NCBI GenBank assembly: GCA_947171615.1 | Contig: CAMVYG010000045.1 | Location: forward strand, 1-13,612 | Origin: an uncultured Clostridia bacterium | GTDB taxonomy: Bacteria; Bacillota; Clostridia; Oscillospirales; Acutalibacteraceae | Direction of reading: 5' to 3' | DNA: 13,612 nt | Shown: one piece after another, positions 5,613-12,915 of the stretch | How positions within the stretch are numbered: position 1 is the stretch's first letter | Layout of the letters: each line of letters opens with the position of its first letter | Notes under the pieces: model-generated | Databases searched by the model: none | What the model saw: only the letters and a program-made list of their open reading frames with translations | Told to the model about the DNA's origin: nothing | Program-made: the position numbers and the translations under genes

Positions 5613-6788
5613 ATGGATACCTTACAGGAATATATACGAAAGATTGCGGCGGCAGAGCCTGTAAAGCTTGTGCTGAGTGTTCCGGCTCATGCTGAAGTTC
5701 CCTATCAGCGGGTAGTGATCCGAACTATAGAGGGCGGCTATCAGGCGGCAAGCTATACGGAAAAACAGGTCTTTCATAAAAATATTTCGGCACAGGAATT
5801 GGAAGGGTTTTGTTTGAAAGCCCTGGAAGCTTCCTTCCGGCAGATGAATGCCTGGGACAGGGAATATGAGATGGCGGTGCGGATCACCCGAAAAGGAAAA
5901 GTGCTTTACACCCGTCGAAAAAGCAGTGGGCCTGCGGCAGAAGCATCTGCCTCTCACAACCGAAAGAAAAACTATCTGCTGCCGGAGGGACAGGTCATAG
6001 AGCCTTTGGTAGACATGGGGATCTTTTCCAAAGAGGGAAAGGTTCTAAAGCCCATGTACGATAAGTATAAGCAGATCAACCGGTTTTTGGAGATCATAGA
6101 CGACGCTGTAAAGAAGCAGGATCTTAACCACTTGAATATTATTGATTTCGGCTGCGGAAAATCTTACCTCACTTTTATCGTGTATTATTATCTCACCCGG
6201 GTCAAAAGAATTTCGGTCAATATGATCGGTCTGGATCTGAAAGCGGATGTAATCAAGGCCTGCAACCGGGCGGCGGAGAAATACGGATATGAAGGCCTTA
6301 GCTTTCAAGTAGGAGATATCGGCGGTTTTCAGTGTCCCTTTTCGGTAGATATGGTCATCACCCTCCATGCCTGCGACACGGCAACGGATTATGCCTTGTA
6401 CAATGCGGTGGCCTGGGGCAGCAAAATGATCTTTTCCGTTCCCTGCTGCCAGCATGAGCTCAACAGCCAGATACATACGGATAAGCTGTCTCTTTTGACC
6501 CGGTATGGTATTGTAGGAGAGCGCTTTTCCGCCCTGCTGACAGACGCGATCCGCGGAAATCTGCTGGAATATGCGGGATACCGCACTCAGCTGCTGGAAT
6601 TTGTGGATCTGGCCCACACGCCGAAAAATATTCTGATTCGGGCGGTAAAGACTCCGGAATTACCGGAAAAGATCCGGCAAAAGGCGTTGGCGGAGGTAAA
6701 GAGGGCCATGGAGGAATTCCATGTAGAACCCACTTTATACCGCCTGCTCTGCGACCAGGAATCGAAAGGGTCGGCTGCCGGTATTTGA
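5613..6788 (+). CDS. Class I SAM-dependent methyltransferase (Methyltransf_32-like), substrate unknown
   Basis: The product has 391 residues. Residues 1-125 form a basic N-terminal region that I do not recognise. A Rossmann methyltransferase domain follows. Its SAM-binding glycine loop is IIDFGCGKSYLTF (176-188), the acidic end of strand 2 is in GLDLK (206-210), and VGDI is at 233-236. LHACDTATD (251-259) and VPCCQHEL (276-283) resemble the HAC-x(2)-TD and CC-H features of the METTL25/TRM13-like group (PF13679). That group is linked to RNA or protein methylation in eukaryotes, but the bacterial substrate is not established. The C-terminal tail (340-391) is charged and helical-looking. The start at 5613 has AGGAAAGGA at 5593-5601, with a longish spacer of 11. 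It is probably co-transcribed with the YhhN-family gene and is followed by a terminator-like hairpin. Confidence 0.8.
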   Translation: MDTLQEYIRKIAAAEPVKLVLSVPAHAEVPYQRVVIRTIEGGYQAASYTEKQVFHKNISAQELEGFCLKALEASFRQMNAWDREYEMAVRITRKGKVLYTRRKSSGPAAEASASHNRKKNYLLPEGQVIEPLVDMGIFSKEGKVLKPMYDKYKQINRFLEIIDDAVKKQDLNHLNIIDFGCGKSYLTFIVYYYLTRVKRISVNMIGLDLKADVIKACNRAAEKYGYEGLSFQVGDIGGFQCPFSVDMVITLHACDTATDYALYNAVAWGSKMIFSVPCCQHELNSQIHTDKLSLLTRYGIVGERFSALLTDAIRGNLLEYAGYRTQLLEFVDLAHTPKNILIRAVKTPELPEKIRQKALAEVKRAMEEFHVEPTLYRLLCDQESKGSAAGI

Positions 6789-6846
6789 ATTTGCGGTTTT
6801 GAATTTTGTTCTGCATCATATCTATACTACATAGAAAAAGCAGAGC

Positions 6847-6866
6847 CGGGCGCGAAGGCCCGTTTT
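6847..6866 (+). terminator. Short intrinsic terminator-like hairpin after the methyltransferase gene
   Basis: CGGGC (6847-6851) pairs with GCCCG (6858-6862) around a six-base loop, and TTTTGTTG follows at once. The all-GC five-pair stem and T4 run fit a weak rho-independent terminator for the upstream unit. It ends two bases before the -35 hexamer of the murE promoter. Confidence 0.55.
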
Positions 6867-6867
6867 G

Positions 6868-6896
6868 TTGACTTTTTTCTGTGAAAAGCGTATGAT
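6868..6896 (+). promoter_or_regulatory. Sigma-A type promoter of murE-murF
   Basis: TTGACT at 6868-6873, a 17-base spacer, and TATGAT at 6891-6896 make one mismatch each to the -35 and -10 consensus at ideal spacing. Transcription would begin near 6903. This leaves about 33 bases of leader before the murE ATG at 6936 and only about six before the upstream ATG at 6909. No operator repeat was noticed around it. Confidence 0.7.
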
Positions 6897-6921
6897 GAAA
6901 TCGTTCGAATGAACCAGAGGA

Positions 6922-6938
6922 AAGGAAGGCGGAGTATG
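6922..6938 (+). promoter_or_regulatory. Ribosome binding site that decides the murE start
   Basis: AAGGAAGG at 6922-6929 lies six bases before ATG 6936. The in-frame ATG at 6909 has no purine run in front and would begin almost at the predicted transcription start, so 6936 is preferred. Confidence 0.7.
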
Positions 6939-8390
6939 CTGTTATCAGAGCTTTTGGCCCCTTTGCATGTGGAGGCGGGCTTTCGGGATGTGGAAGTAAC
7001 GGACGTGGTCTATGATTCCAGAAAAGCCGGGCCGGACTGCATGTTTGTGTGTCTGCGGGGGGCTTCCTCCGACGGACATAAATATGCTTCTCAGGCCGGA
7101 GCTGCCGGGGCTGCCGTGATCCTCGCGGAGGAGCCGGTAGAGTCTTCCGGCGCCCAGGTAATACAGGTATCGGATACCAAAGCGGCTCTTGCGCTTGTGA
7201 GCGCCGCCTTTTTCGGAAATCCCGCAGAGCGTGAGATCAAGGTGATCGGCATCACCGGAACCAAGGGGAAAACCACCACCGCCTATATGGTGCGTTCCAT
7301 TTTGGAGGCTGCCGGGCATAAAACCGGGATCATCGGCACCATTGGCGTGGCCTTTGGGGAAAAGCTTATAAAAACGGACAATACCACCCCCGCAAGCTAT
7401 GAGGTGCAGAAATATCTGCGCCAGATGGCGGACGAGGGCTGTGAATACTGCGTGATGGAGGCGTCCTCCATCGGCCTGAAGGAAAAGCGGGTTTACGGTT
7501 TCCCCTTTGCCGTGGGGGTGTTTACCAATTTTTCCGAAGATCACATTGGCGGCGTGGAGCATAAGAATATGCAGGAATATCTGGAAAGCAAGGCGTTGCT
7601 GTTTTCCATGTGCAAAACCGGGGTCGTTAATCAGGACGATCCCAGCCTGGAAGGAATTTTGCAGGGCCATACCTGTGAGGTGAAAACCTTTGGCTTTTCG
7701 GAAGGCGCCTGGCTGCGGGGAGGGGATTGCCGTCATTTGAACCGTCCCGGTTTGCTGGGGATCGCCTTCGAGGTATCCGGCGCTGTGAATTTTACCGCCG
7801 AGGTTGGAATTCCGGGAAAATTCAACGCCTATAACGCACTGGCTGCCATTGGCTGCTGCAAGGTGCTGGGGATCTCCGGGGAAGCCATGAAGCAGGGGCT
7901 TCTGACCGTCAAGGTGAAGGGCCGGGTGGAACCTGTTCCGGTGCCGGGGAATTATACCCTGCTGCTGGATTACGCCCACAATGGAGTGGGTATGGAAAAT
8001 ATTCTCACCACCCTGCGGGAATATCAGCCTCACCGGTTGATCTGCATGTTCGGCGCAGGGGGGAACCGCCCCAAGGTGCGCCGCTATGAAATGGGAGAGG
8101 TCAGTGGGCGGCTTGCCGATCTTTCCATTCTCACCGCGGATAATTCCCGCTTTGAAAATGTGCTTGATATCATTGAGGATATCAAGGAGGGCATGAAAAA
8201 GACAGAGGGGAAATATCTTGAAATACCGGATCGCCGGGAAGCCATCCGCTGGTGCCTGGAAAACGCAGAAGACGGGGATATCGTTGTTTTGGCAGGCAAG
8301 GGCCATGAAGATTACCAGGAGATCGAAGGAAAGAAATATCCCTTCGATGAACGTGTGGTGATCCGTGAGCTGCTGGAAAGCAGGAAATAA
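6936..8390 (+). CDS. murE: UDP-N-acetylmuramoyl-tripeptide synthetase MurE
   Basis: This is a cytoplasmic ATP-dependent Mur ligase that adds the third residue (meso-diaminopimelate or a diamino acid such as lysine) to UDP-MurNAc-L-Ala-D-Glu. From 6936 it has 484 residues, a normal length. The N-terminal UDP-binding domain has VVYDSRKAGPDCMFVCLRG. The ATPase loop GTKGKTT is at 108-114. TTPASYEVQ and MEASSIGLKEKR are substrate-side motifs, and SKALLF contains the lysine that is normally carbamylated. The C-terminal domain has LDYAHN, GAGGNRPKVRR and GKGHEDYQ (454-461). The third-residue selectivity motif, normally DNPR in meso-DAP enzymes, reads DNSR (402-405). The arginine that contacts DAP is kept, but the proline and the later proline of the ExP segment are lost. 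A DAP enzyme is favoured but not certain. murF follows after 58 bp. Confidence 0.93.
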   Translation: MLLSELLAPLHVEAGFRDVEVTDVVYDSRKAGPDCMFVCLRGASSDGHKYASQAGAAGAAVILAEEPVESSGAQVIQVSDTKAALALVSAAFFGNPAEREIKVIGITGTKGKTTTAYMVRSILEAAGHKTGIIGTIGVAFGEKLIKTDNTTPASYEVQKYLRQMADEGCEYCVMEASSIGLKEKRVYGFPFAVGVFTNFSEDHIGGVEHKNMQEYLESKALLFSMCKTGVVNQDDPSLEGILQGHTCEVKTFGFSEGAWLRGGDCRHLNRPGLLGIAFEVSGAVNFTAEVGIPGKFNAYNALAAIGCCKVLGISGEAMKQGLLTVKVKGRVEPVPVPGNYTLLLDYAHNGVGMENILTTLREYQPHRLICMFGAGGNRPKVRRYEMGEVSGRLADLSILTADNSRFENVLDIIEDIKEGMKKTEGKYLEIPDRREAIRWCLENAEDGDIVVLAGKGHEDYQEIEGKKYPFDERVVIRELLESRK

Positions 8391-8448
8391 GGGCCGTGCA
8401 GAGCGGCGATAGCCTGCCGGGCATTCGCGTTATCAGGAGAGGAGATTT

Positions 8449-9798
8449 ATGCGTAGTAAGCTTTCTGAAATTGTAAGGGCCGCAGAAGGGAAACTCCTTT
8501 GCGGAGATGAAAACACCATAGTCACTGCTTTTTCCACGGATAGCAGAGAGATGAAGGCCGGTGTGATGTTTGTTCCTATTCGCGGAGAGAGGACAGACGG
8601 GCATAACTTTATCGGCATGGCCTTTGAAAACGGAGCGGCCGCATCCTTTACAGAGGAAGAAGCCGTGTCCGGCAACGGTCCGCTGGTATTGGTGGATAAC
8701 TGCCGGGAGGCTCTGCAAAAAGTGGGGGCCTGGTATAGAAGCCAGTTTGCCATTCCTGTAGTGGGGATCACCGGCAGCGTGGGAAAAACCACTGCCAAAG
8801 AAATGGTGGCTCAGGCCCTTACGGCAAAATACAATGTTCATAAAACTGCCGGAAACCAAAACAGTCAGGTAGGCGTTCCTGTTACGGTCTGCGGGCTGCG
8901 GAAGGAGCATACCGCCGCCGTGGTGGAAATGGGGGTAAGCATGCCCGGGGAAATGGCCCGAATCTCCGCTGTGGTAAAGCCCACCTGCGCCGTGATGACG
9001 AATATCGGCGTTTCCCACATCGAATATATGAAGAGCCGGGAAAACATTCTGGCGGAAAAAGCGCGGATCGCCGATCATCTGCCGGAGGACGGCGCGCTCT
9101 TTGTAAATGGAGACGATGACCTTTTGCCTTCCCTGAAGCAGACGGCTAAGTACAAAGTAGTAACCTTTGGCCTTAGCGCTCAGTGTGATTGGCGGGCTTC
9201 TTCTCTGCGGGAAGCGGATAAGGGAACCTTTTTTACCTGTGAAGGCCCGGGGGGAGAGCGGCAGGAGCTGTTTGTTCCCGCCGCCGGGCAGCATAATGTG
9301 CGAAACGCCCTGGCCGCTATGGCAGTGGCCCGGTACCTGAAGGTTCCGGCTGAGGATGCTGCGCGGGCGATTGGGGCCTATAAAGCTCCCGCTATGCGCC
9401 AGCAGATCGAAGAAGTGAAGGGACTTACCATCATTGACGACAGCTACAACGCCAGTCCTGATTCCATGCGAAGCGCTCTGGATGTGCTGGCTTCCCGGAA
9501 AAATACCGGGAAAAAGGCGGCTGTGCTGGCGGATATGCTGGAACTGGGGGATTTTGCCCGGGAAGGCCATTTTTCAGTGGGGAAATACGCCCGGGAAAAG
9601 GGTGTGGAGTTTTTGGCGGCCATCGGCCCCCTTTCCAAAGAGATCGCCGCCGGGTATGGCCCGGGGGCACACTGGTTTGCCACCAATCAGGAGGCGGCGG
9701 CCTTTTTGAAGGAAGCTCTTCAGCCGGGAGACGCGGTGCTGGTCAAGGGCTCCCGCAGCATGAAAACCGACGAGATCGTGGCGGCGCTGAAGGAATAG
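8449..9798 (+). CDS. murF: UDP-N-acetylmuramoyl-tripeptide--D-alanyl-D-alanine ligase MurF
   Basis: MurF completes the cytoplasmic peptidoglycan precursor by attaching D-Ala-D-Ala to the tripeptide made by MurE, using ATP. The 449 residues match the family. The N-terminal domain has FSTDSREMKAGVMFVPIRGERTDGH (about 28-52). The ATPase loop GITGSVGKTT is at 106-115, with TAGNQNSQVGVP and EMGVSMPGEMARI following. The C-terminal domain shows DDSYNASPDSM, a MurF hallmark, and VLADMLELGDF. AGGAGAGGAG at 8435-8444 supports the ATG at 8449. No internal terminator was seen in the 58-bp gap after murE, so the two are probably co-transcribed from the promoter at 6868-6896. The mraY-murD genes that often follow in Firmicutes are absent, since the next gene is convergent. 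Confidence 0.96.
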   Translation: MRSKLSEIVRAAEGKLLCGDENTIVTAFSTDSREMKAGVMFVPIRGERTDGHNFIGMAFENGAAASFTEEEAVSGNGPLVLVDNCREALQKVGAWYRSQFAIPVVGITGSVGKTTAKEMVAQALTAKYNVHKTAGNQNSQVGVPVTVCGLRKEHTAAVVEMGVSMPGEMARISAVVKPTCAVMTNIGVSHIEYMKSRENILAEKARIADHLPEDGALFVNGDDDLLPSLKQTAKYKVVTFGLSAQCDWRASSLREADKGTFFTCEGPGGERQELFVPAAGQHNVRNALAAMAVARYLKVPAEDAARAIGAYKAPAMRQQIEEVKGLTIIDDSYNASPDSMRSALDVLASRKNTGKKAAVLADMLELGDFAREGHFSVGKYAREKGVEFLAAIGPLSKEIAAGYGPGAHWFATNQEAAAFLKEALQPGDAVLVKGSRSMKTDEIVAALKE

Positions 9799-9848
9799 GA
9801 AGCTGTTATTCCTCAAAGGGCGGCTGCTGGAAAACAGGCGGGATCATA

Positions 9849-9894
9849 TGATAAACAGGCCGGAGAAGCGATTGCTTCTCCGACCTGTTTATCA
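9849..9894. terminator. Long hairpin between convergent murF and the sugar operon, probable bidirectional terminator
   Basis: Arms 9849-9869 and 9874-9894 pair over 21 positions with a single C-A mismatch, around the four-base loop GATT. The base of the stem is AT-rich (TGATAAACAGG against its complement). There is no separate T-run after the stem on either strand, so termination strength is uncertain. Its position 50 bp after murF, between convergent genes, fits a terminator or transcript-end stabiliser serving both strands. Confidence 0.65.
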
Positions 9895-9917
9895 GTGGAA
9901 CTCCTTTGAATCTACAG

Positions 9918-9933
9918 GAACAGTATGCTGTTC
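9918..9933. repeat. Short palindrome GAACAG-TATG-CTGTTC
   Basis: A perfect 6-bp inverted repeat around a four-base loop, followed on the plus strand by TCTCTTTTAG. It could be a minor secondary terminator hairpin for the plus strand or a chance palindrome. Confidence 0.45.
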
Positions 9934-9950
9934 TCTTTTAGTCGGGCGAA

Positions 9951-9978
9951 CTGAGAAAAGGACTGTCATTTTTCTCAG
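9951..9978. repeat. Inverted repeat CTGAGAAAA / TTTTCTCAG in the convergent gap
   Basis: Perfect 9-bp arms at 9951-9959 and 9970-9978 flank a ten-base loop. It lies 58 bp beyond the stop of the minus-strand dehydrogenase gene, so it may help end that transcript, although no strong T-run follows on the minus strand. The rest of the 237-bp gap (9799-10035) shows no gene. Confidence 0.5.
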
Positions 9979-10035
9979 AAGGAGACAAGAACAACAGCCG
10001 GTTTCCGGATGAATGATACTGGAAAGCGGAAAGGC

Positions 10036-11202
10036 TTATTGATCCAGAATCGCTTCATAAGCTGTGCCTGCCAAGGCCTTTAGCGGCAGAGGCTCCGGTC
10101 GCTGGCAGTCGGATTCCATCACGTGGGTCTTTCCGCTTTCACTGCTTTTCCAGATTCCGTGGATCGCTTCAAAGGCGTGATACCCCAGAGAGGCGTCGGC
10201 CCGGGGCTTGCGGCCGTTTAAAATAGCATAGGCAAGATCCGCCGCCCCCAAGCCCCGGCACTCATCGTTAAAGGGATAAAGGATCGGCATTTTTACCGGG
10301 CCGTCTGTGGTGTTTCGCAGAAGATAAATATCGCCGCTGAACAAATTGGGGTCAAAGAGGATCAAGGTCCCCTGAGTTCCGTGAATCTCAATATGAGGGT
10401 TGGTGGGAATGGTTTCCTCTCCGGGAGCCGCGTCCAGGGCGCCTTCACTGCTCATAATAAGTGATCCAAGCACTCCATTGGAAAATTCCAATGCCGCCGT
10501 TACGGTGTTAGGTGAATCCACGGTGAACTGCTGCCCGTATTTGGGGTGGCGCGGGTTTGCATAGGGACGTTGGGGCCTGCGGGTCTGCATGAATCCGGTT
10601 ACCCGACTGAGAGGCCCCAATAGATTGACCATATTGTGGAGATAATAGCCCCCCATATCAAAAGGAATTCCACCGCCTCTGCTCATGGTAAAGGCTTTAT
10701 ACAGCGCTTCCTCTTCGCTGTAATCCTGATAGGAGCGAATACAGGCCGCATGCACGGCTACAGGGTCTCCGATTACGCCGGAATCAATCAGGTGGCGGGC
10801 AGTCTGCCAGCCGCCGCCTAAAAAGGTGTCCGGAGCAGAAATGAAAAAGAGACCTTTCGAGCGAGCCAGCTCTACCAGCTCTTTTCCTTCCTCTAAATCT
10901 ACAGCTACCATTTTTTCCGTCAATACATGCTTGCCCGCCTCCAGGGAGCGTTTTGTCACCTCGTAGTGGGAGAGGGGATATGTAGTGTTCAAAACGATTT
11001 CAATGGAAGGGTCGTTCCAGATCTCTTCGTTGGTCATTTGCCGAATGCCGAATTGCTCTGCCCGAAGAGCGGAGCGTTCCGGGATCAAATCAGAGCAGCC
11101 TACCATTTCCAGCACATGAAACTTTTTGGTGATCGTATTTAAGTATTTATAGCTGATCATGCCGCTGCCGATCAAAGCAGCTTTTACTCTTCTGAATGCC
11201 AT
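10036..11202 (-). CDS. Gfo/Idh/MocA-family NAD(P)-dependent oxidoreductase
   Basis: The product is a 388-residue dehydrogenase predicted to oxidise or reduce a hydroxyl of a sugar, polyol or glycoside with NAD(P) in the cytoplasm. The N-terminal Rossmann fold begins VKAALIGSGMISYKYL, with the dinucleotide glycine loop at residues 12-17. Strand 4 is followed by KHVLTEKMVA (91-100). The Lys97 of the EKP motif is kept but the proline is methionine. The C-terminal domain has GGGIPFDMGGYYLHNMVNLLGP, the usual substrate-side helix with its Asp and His. The ATG at 11202 has ACAGGAGAT just upstream. It is the last gene of the minus-strand operon, 39 bp after the isomerase gene. The substrate is unknown; family and context point to a carbohydrate. 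Confidence 0.88.
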   Translation of the reverse strand: MAFRRVKAALIGSGMISYKYLNTITKKFHVLEMVGCSDLIPERSALRAEQFGIRQMTNEEIWNDPSIEIVLNTTYPLSHYEVTKRSLEAGKHVLTEKMVAVDLEEGKELVELARSKGLFFISAPDTFLGGGWQTARHLIDSGVIGDPVAVHAACIRSYQDYSEEEALYKAFTMSRGGGIPFDMGGYYLHNMVNLLGPLSRVTGFMQTRRPQRPYANPRHPKYGQQFTVDSPNTVTAALEFSNGVLGSLIMSSEGALDAAPGEETIPTNPHIEIHGTQGTLILFDPNLFSGDIYLLRNTTDGPVKMPILYPFNDECRGLGAADLAYAILNGRKPRADASLGYHAFEAIHGIWKSSESGKTHVMESDCQRPEPLPLKALAGTAYEAILDQ

Positions 11203-11241
11203 ATTGCAAAATCTCCTGTAAAATTGGTTTGAGTGCAGATC

Positions 11242-12030
11242 CTAAATTCCCAGCTTTGTCAAATTTCTGCTGCTGACTGCAAGGCTATCAAAAGGATCGC
11301 CGGGGCAGACGTCCTGCTCCACAATGACAAACTCCACGCCGATCTCCCTGCATACCGAGATGATGGGAGGCCAGTTTAAATTTCCCTCGCCAACCTCTGC
11401 AAACCGTTTGTGCACGTCCTCTATCCGCTCTGCGCCGCCGACAATGGCGTAATCCTTAAAGTGTACGATATCCATGCGGCCCTGAACACGCCGGAGCCAA
11501 TCGGTTACGGTAACGCCCGCGGCGGTAAGCCAGTGTGTATCCAGGGCATAGTAAAGCCCTTTGGGATCCGTTTCCTCCGTTAGAATATCCATGCCGGTTT
11601 TCCCCTGTCCCAGAGAGAAGAATTCCAGAGCATGGGGGTGGTACAGCAGATGAAGACCTTCGCTTTGCAGCTGCCTGGAAACCAGGTTTATCTGCTGGGC
11701 AAAACGATGGTAGCCGTCTGCCGATTCCCGCCATTCCTTCGGGAGAGTACCAATGGCGATGGCGTTTACCCGCTGAAGTCTGGCGGATTCCACAGCACGC
11801 TTAACTGCGGCGGGATCTGCGATAAGTTCTGCTAACTCAGCGTTAGCAGAGCAGCCCGTAAGATCAAGCTCATCCAGCATAGCCTGCATTTCCTGTTCGG
11901 AAACAGAGGGAATGGGGAAGACCTGTGCGGCGTTATACCCCATTTCCTTAATGCGCTTTAAAGAGGAATAGACCTCTTCAGGAGAGTTCAGATAGTCCCG
12001 AACAGTAAAAAGCTGTACTCCTTTTTTCAT
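11242..12030 (-). CDS. Sugar phosphate isomerase/epimerase (xylose-isomerase-like TIM barrel)
   Basis: From the ATG at 12030 the product has 262 residues of the AP_endonuc_2 / xylose-isomerase-like fold. These enzymes use a divalent metal to isomerise or epimerise sugars and keto-sugars, or to act as dehydratases or lyases. Likely metal ligands are Glu136 (HPHALEF), Asp164 (ALDTHW), His190 (IVHFKD) and Glu238 (VIVEQD). The frame is open to a TTG at 12051, but the ATG is preceded by AGAAAGGA (12048-12041), which would lie inside the longer version, so 12030 is preferred. It lies 24 bp after the MalG-type permease gene and before the dehydrogenase gene, so the two enzymes probably act on the same imported sugar. 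The exact reaction cannot be read from sequence. Confidence 0.85.
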   Translation of the reverse strand: MKKGVQLFTVRDYLNSPEEVYSSLKRIKEMGYNAAQVFPIPSVSEQEMQAMLDELDLTGCSANAELAELIADPAAVKRAVESARLQRVNAIAIGTLPKEWRESADGYHRFAQQINLVSRQLQSEGLHLLYHPHALEFFSLGQGKTGMDILTEETDPKGLYYALDTHWLTAAGVTVTDWLRRVQGRMDIVHFKDYAIVGGAERIEDVHKRFAEVGEGNLNWPPIISVCREIGVEFVIVEQDVCPGDPFDSLAVSSRNLTKLGI

Positions 12031-12054
12031 GGTTAAGATGTCCTTTCTCAAAAT

Positions 12055-12885
12055 TTATCCCTTCATGCCTGTAAAGGCAATTCCCTGGGTGATCTGTTTT
12101 TCAAAGACCAGATAAACAATAAAAATGGGAACCATAGCGCACACGGTACCGGCCATGGTAAGCGCGTACTGCATGGTGTACTGCCCGGAAAACATGCCCA
12201 GCCCCAGCTGCAGGGTATACTTTTCCGGATCGTTCAAATAGATCAGCGGGGCGATGTAATCATTCCACTGGCCGATAAAGGTAAAGATAGTCAGGGCTGC
12301 CAGCCCCGGCGTGGCCTGAGGCAGTATGATCTGCAAAAAAATCCGAAATTCTCCGGCTCCGTCAATTTTTCCGGCCTCCCGAAGCTCGTTGGGAAGCCCC
12401 ATAAAAAACTGACGCATCAAAAATACCCCGAAAGCGCTGAAGCCCTGCATCAGGATCAGGGTGCTCAGCTTATTGGTCATGCCCAGCTGGCCCAGCAGAA
12501 TATACTGGGGCAGCATGATGGAATGCCAGGGGATCATAGTGGTGGCAAGAAACGCCAGAAACAAAAGATTTTTCCCCAAAAAGCGAAGCTTCGCAAAGGC
12601 GTAAGCTGCCAAAGAGCAGCAGAACACCTGGAGCGCCGTGCCGCAAACCGCGACAATGGCCGTGTTTTTGTAATAGGTCAGAAACGGAACCTCCTGCCAG
12701 ACCTTGCTGTAATTTCCCCAATTGAAGGGGTCTGGAATCCACTGGATGGGATTTGTGAAAACCTGAGCATCATATTTCAGAGAGGCAGAGATCATCCAGA
12801 GAAAGGGGAACACCGTGACCAATACCAAAACCAGCAGCAATAGATAAAAAGGGACACGCTTTAAGACGCGTATGCTTTTTGTCAT
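12055..12885 (-). CDS. ABC sugar transporter permease, MalG-like (CUT1 family)
   Basis: The product is a 276-residue inner-membrane permease with about six membrane spans (roughly 12-33, 75-97, 107-130, 140-160, 190-215 and 245-263). The cytoplasmic EAA loop that docks with the ATPase is ELREAGKIDGAGEF (167-180), ending in ILPQATPG. The C-terminal segment QITQGIAFTGMKG is typical of MalG/LacG/UgpE-type permeases. GAGGAGGGAAG stands immediately upstream of the ATG at 12885. It should pair with the MalF-type permease encoded 30 bp upstream, together with a lipoprotein binding protein and an ATPase not present in the window. CUT1 systems carry oligosaccharides, glycerophosphodiesters or similar solutes; the solute here is unknown. 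Confidence 0.93.
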   Translation of the reverse strand: MTKSIRVLKRVPFYLLLLVLVLVTVFPFLWMISASLKYDAQVFTNPIQWIPDPFNWGNYSKVWQEVPFLTYYKNTAIVAVCGTALQVFCCSLAAYAFAKLRFLGKNLLFLAFLATTMIPWHSIMLPQYILLGQLGMTNKLSTLILMQGFSAFGVFLMRQFFMGLPNELREAGKIDGAGEFRIFLQIILPQATPGLAALTIFTFIGQWNDYIAPLIYLNDPEKYTLQLGLGMFSGQYTMQYALTMAGTVCAMVPIFIVYLVFEKQITQGIAFTGMKG

Positions 12886-12915
12886 ACTCTTCCCTCCTCG
12901 TATAAAGTCTTTGTG

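Noticed and set aside
6909..6935. Upstream ATG for murE
   Set aside because: It would lie about six bases from the predicted transcription start with no ribosome binding site. ATG 6936 has AAGGAAGG at ideal spacing and gives the normal MurE length.
6945..9570. Long minus-strand open stretches opposite murE and murF
   Set aside because: They lie wholly antisense to confidently identified genes, show no recognisable domains and have compositional bias expected from the complementary strand.
9918..9933. LexA/SOS-box reading of GAACAG-TATG-CTGTTC
   Set aside because: The Gram-positive box needs GAAC and GTTC four bases apart; here they are eight apart, and no promoter is adjacent.
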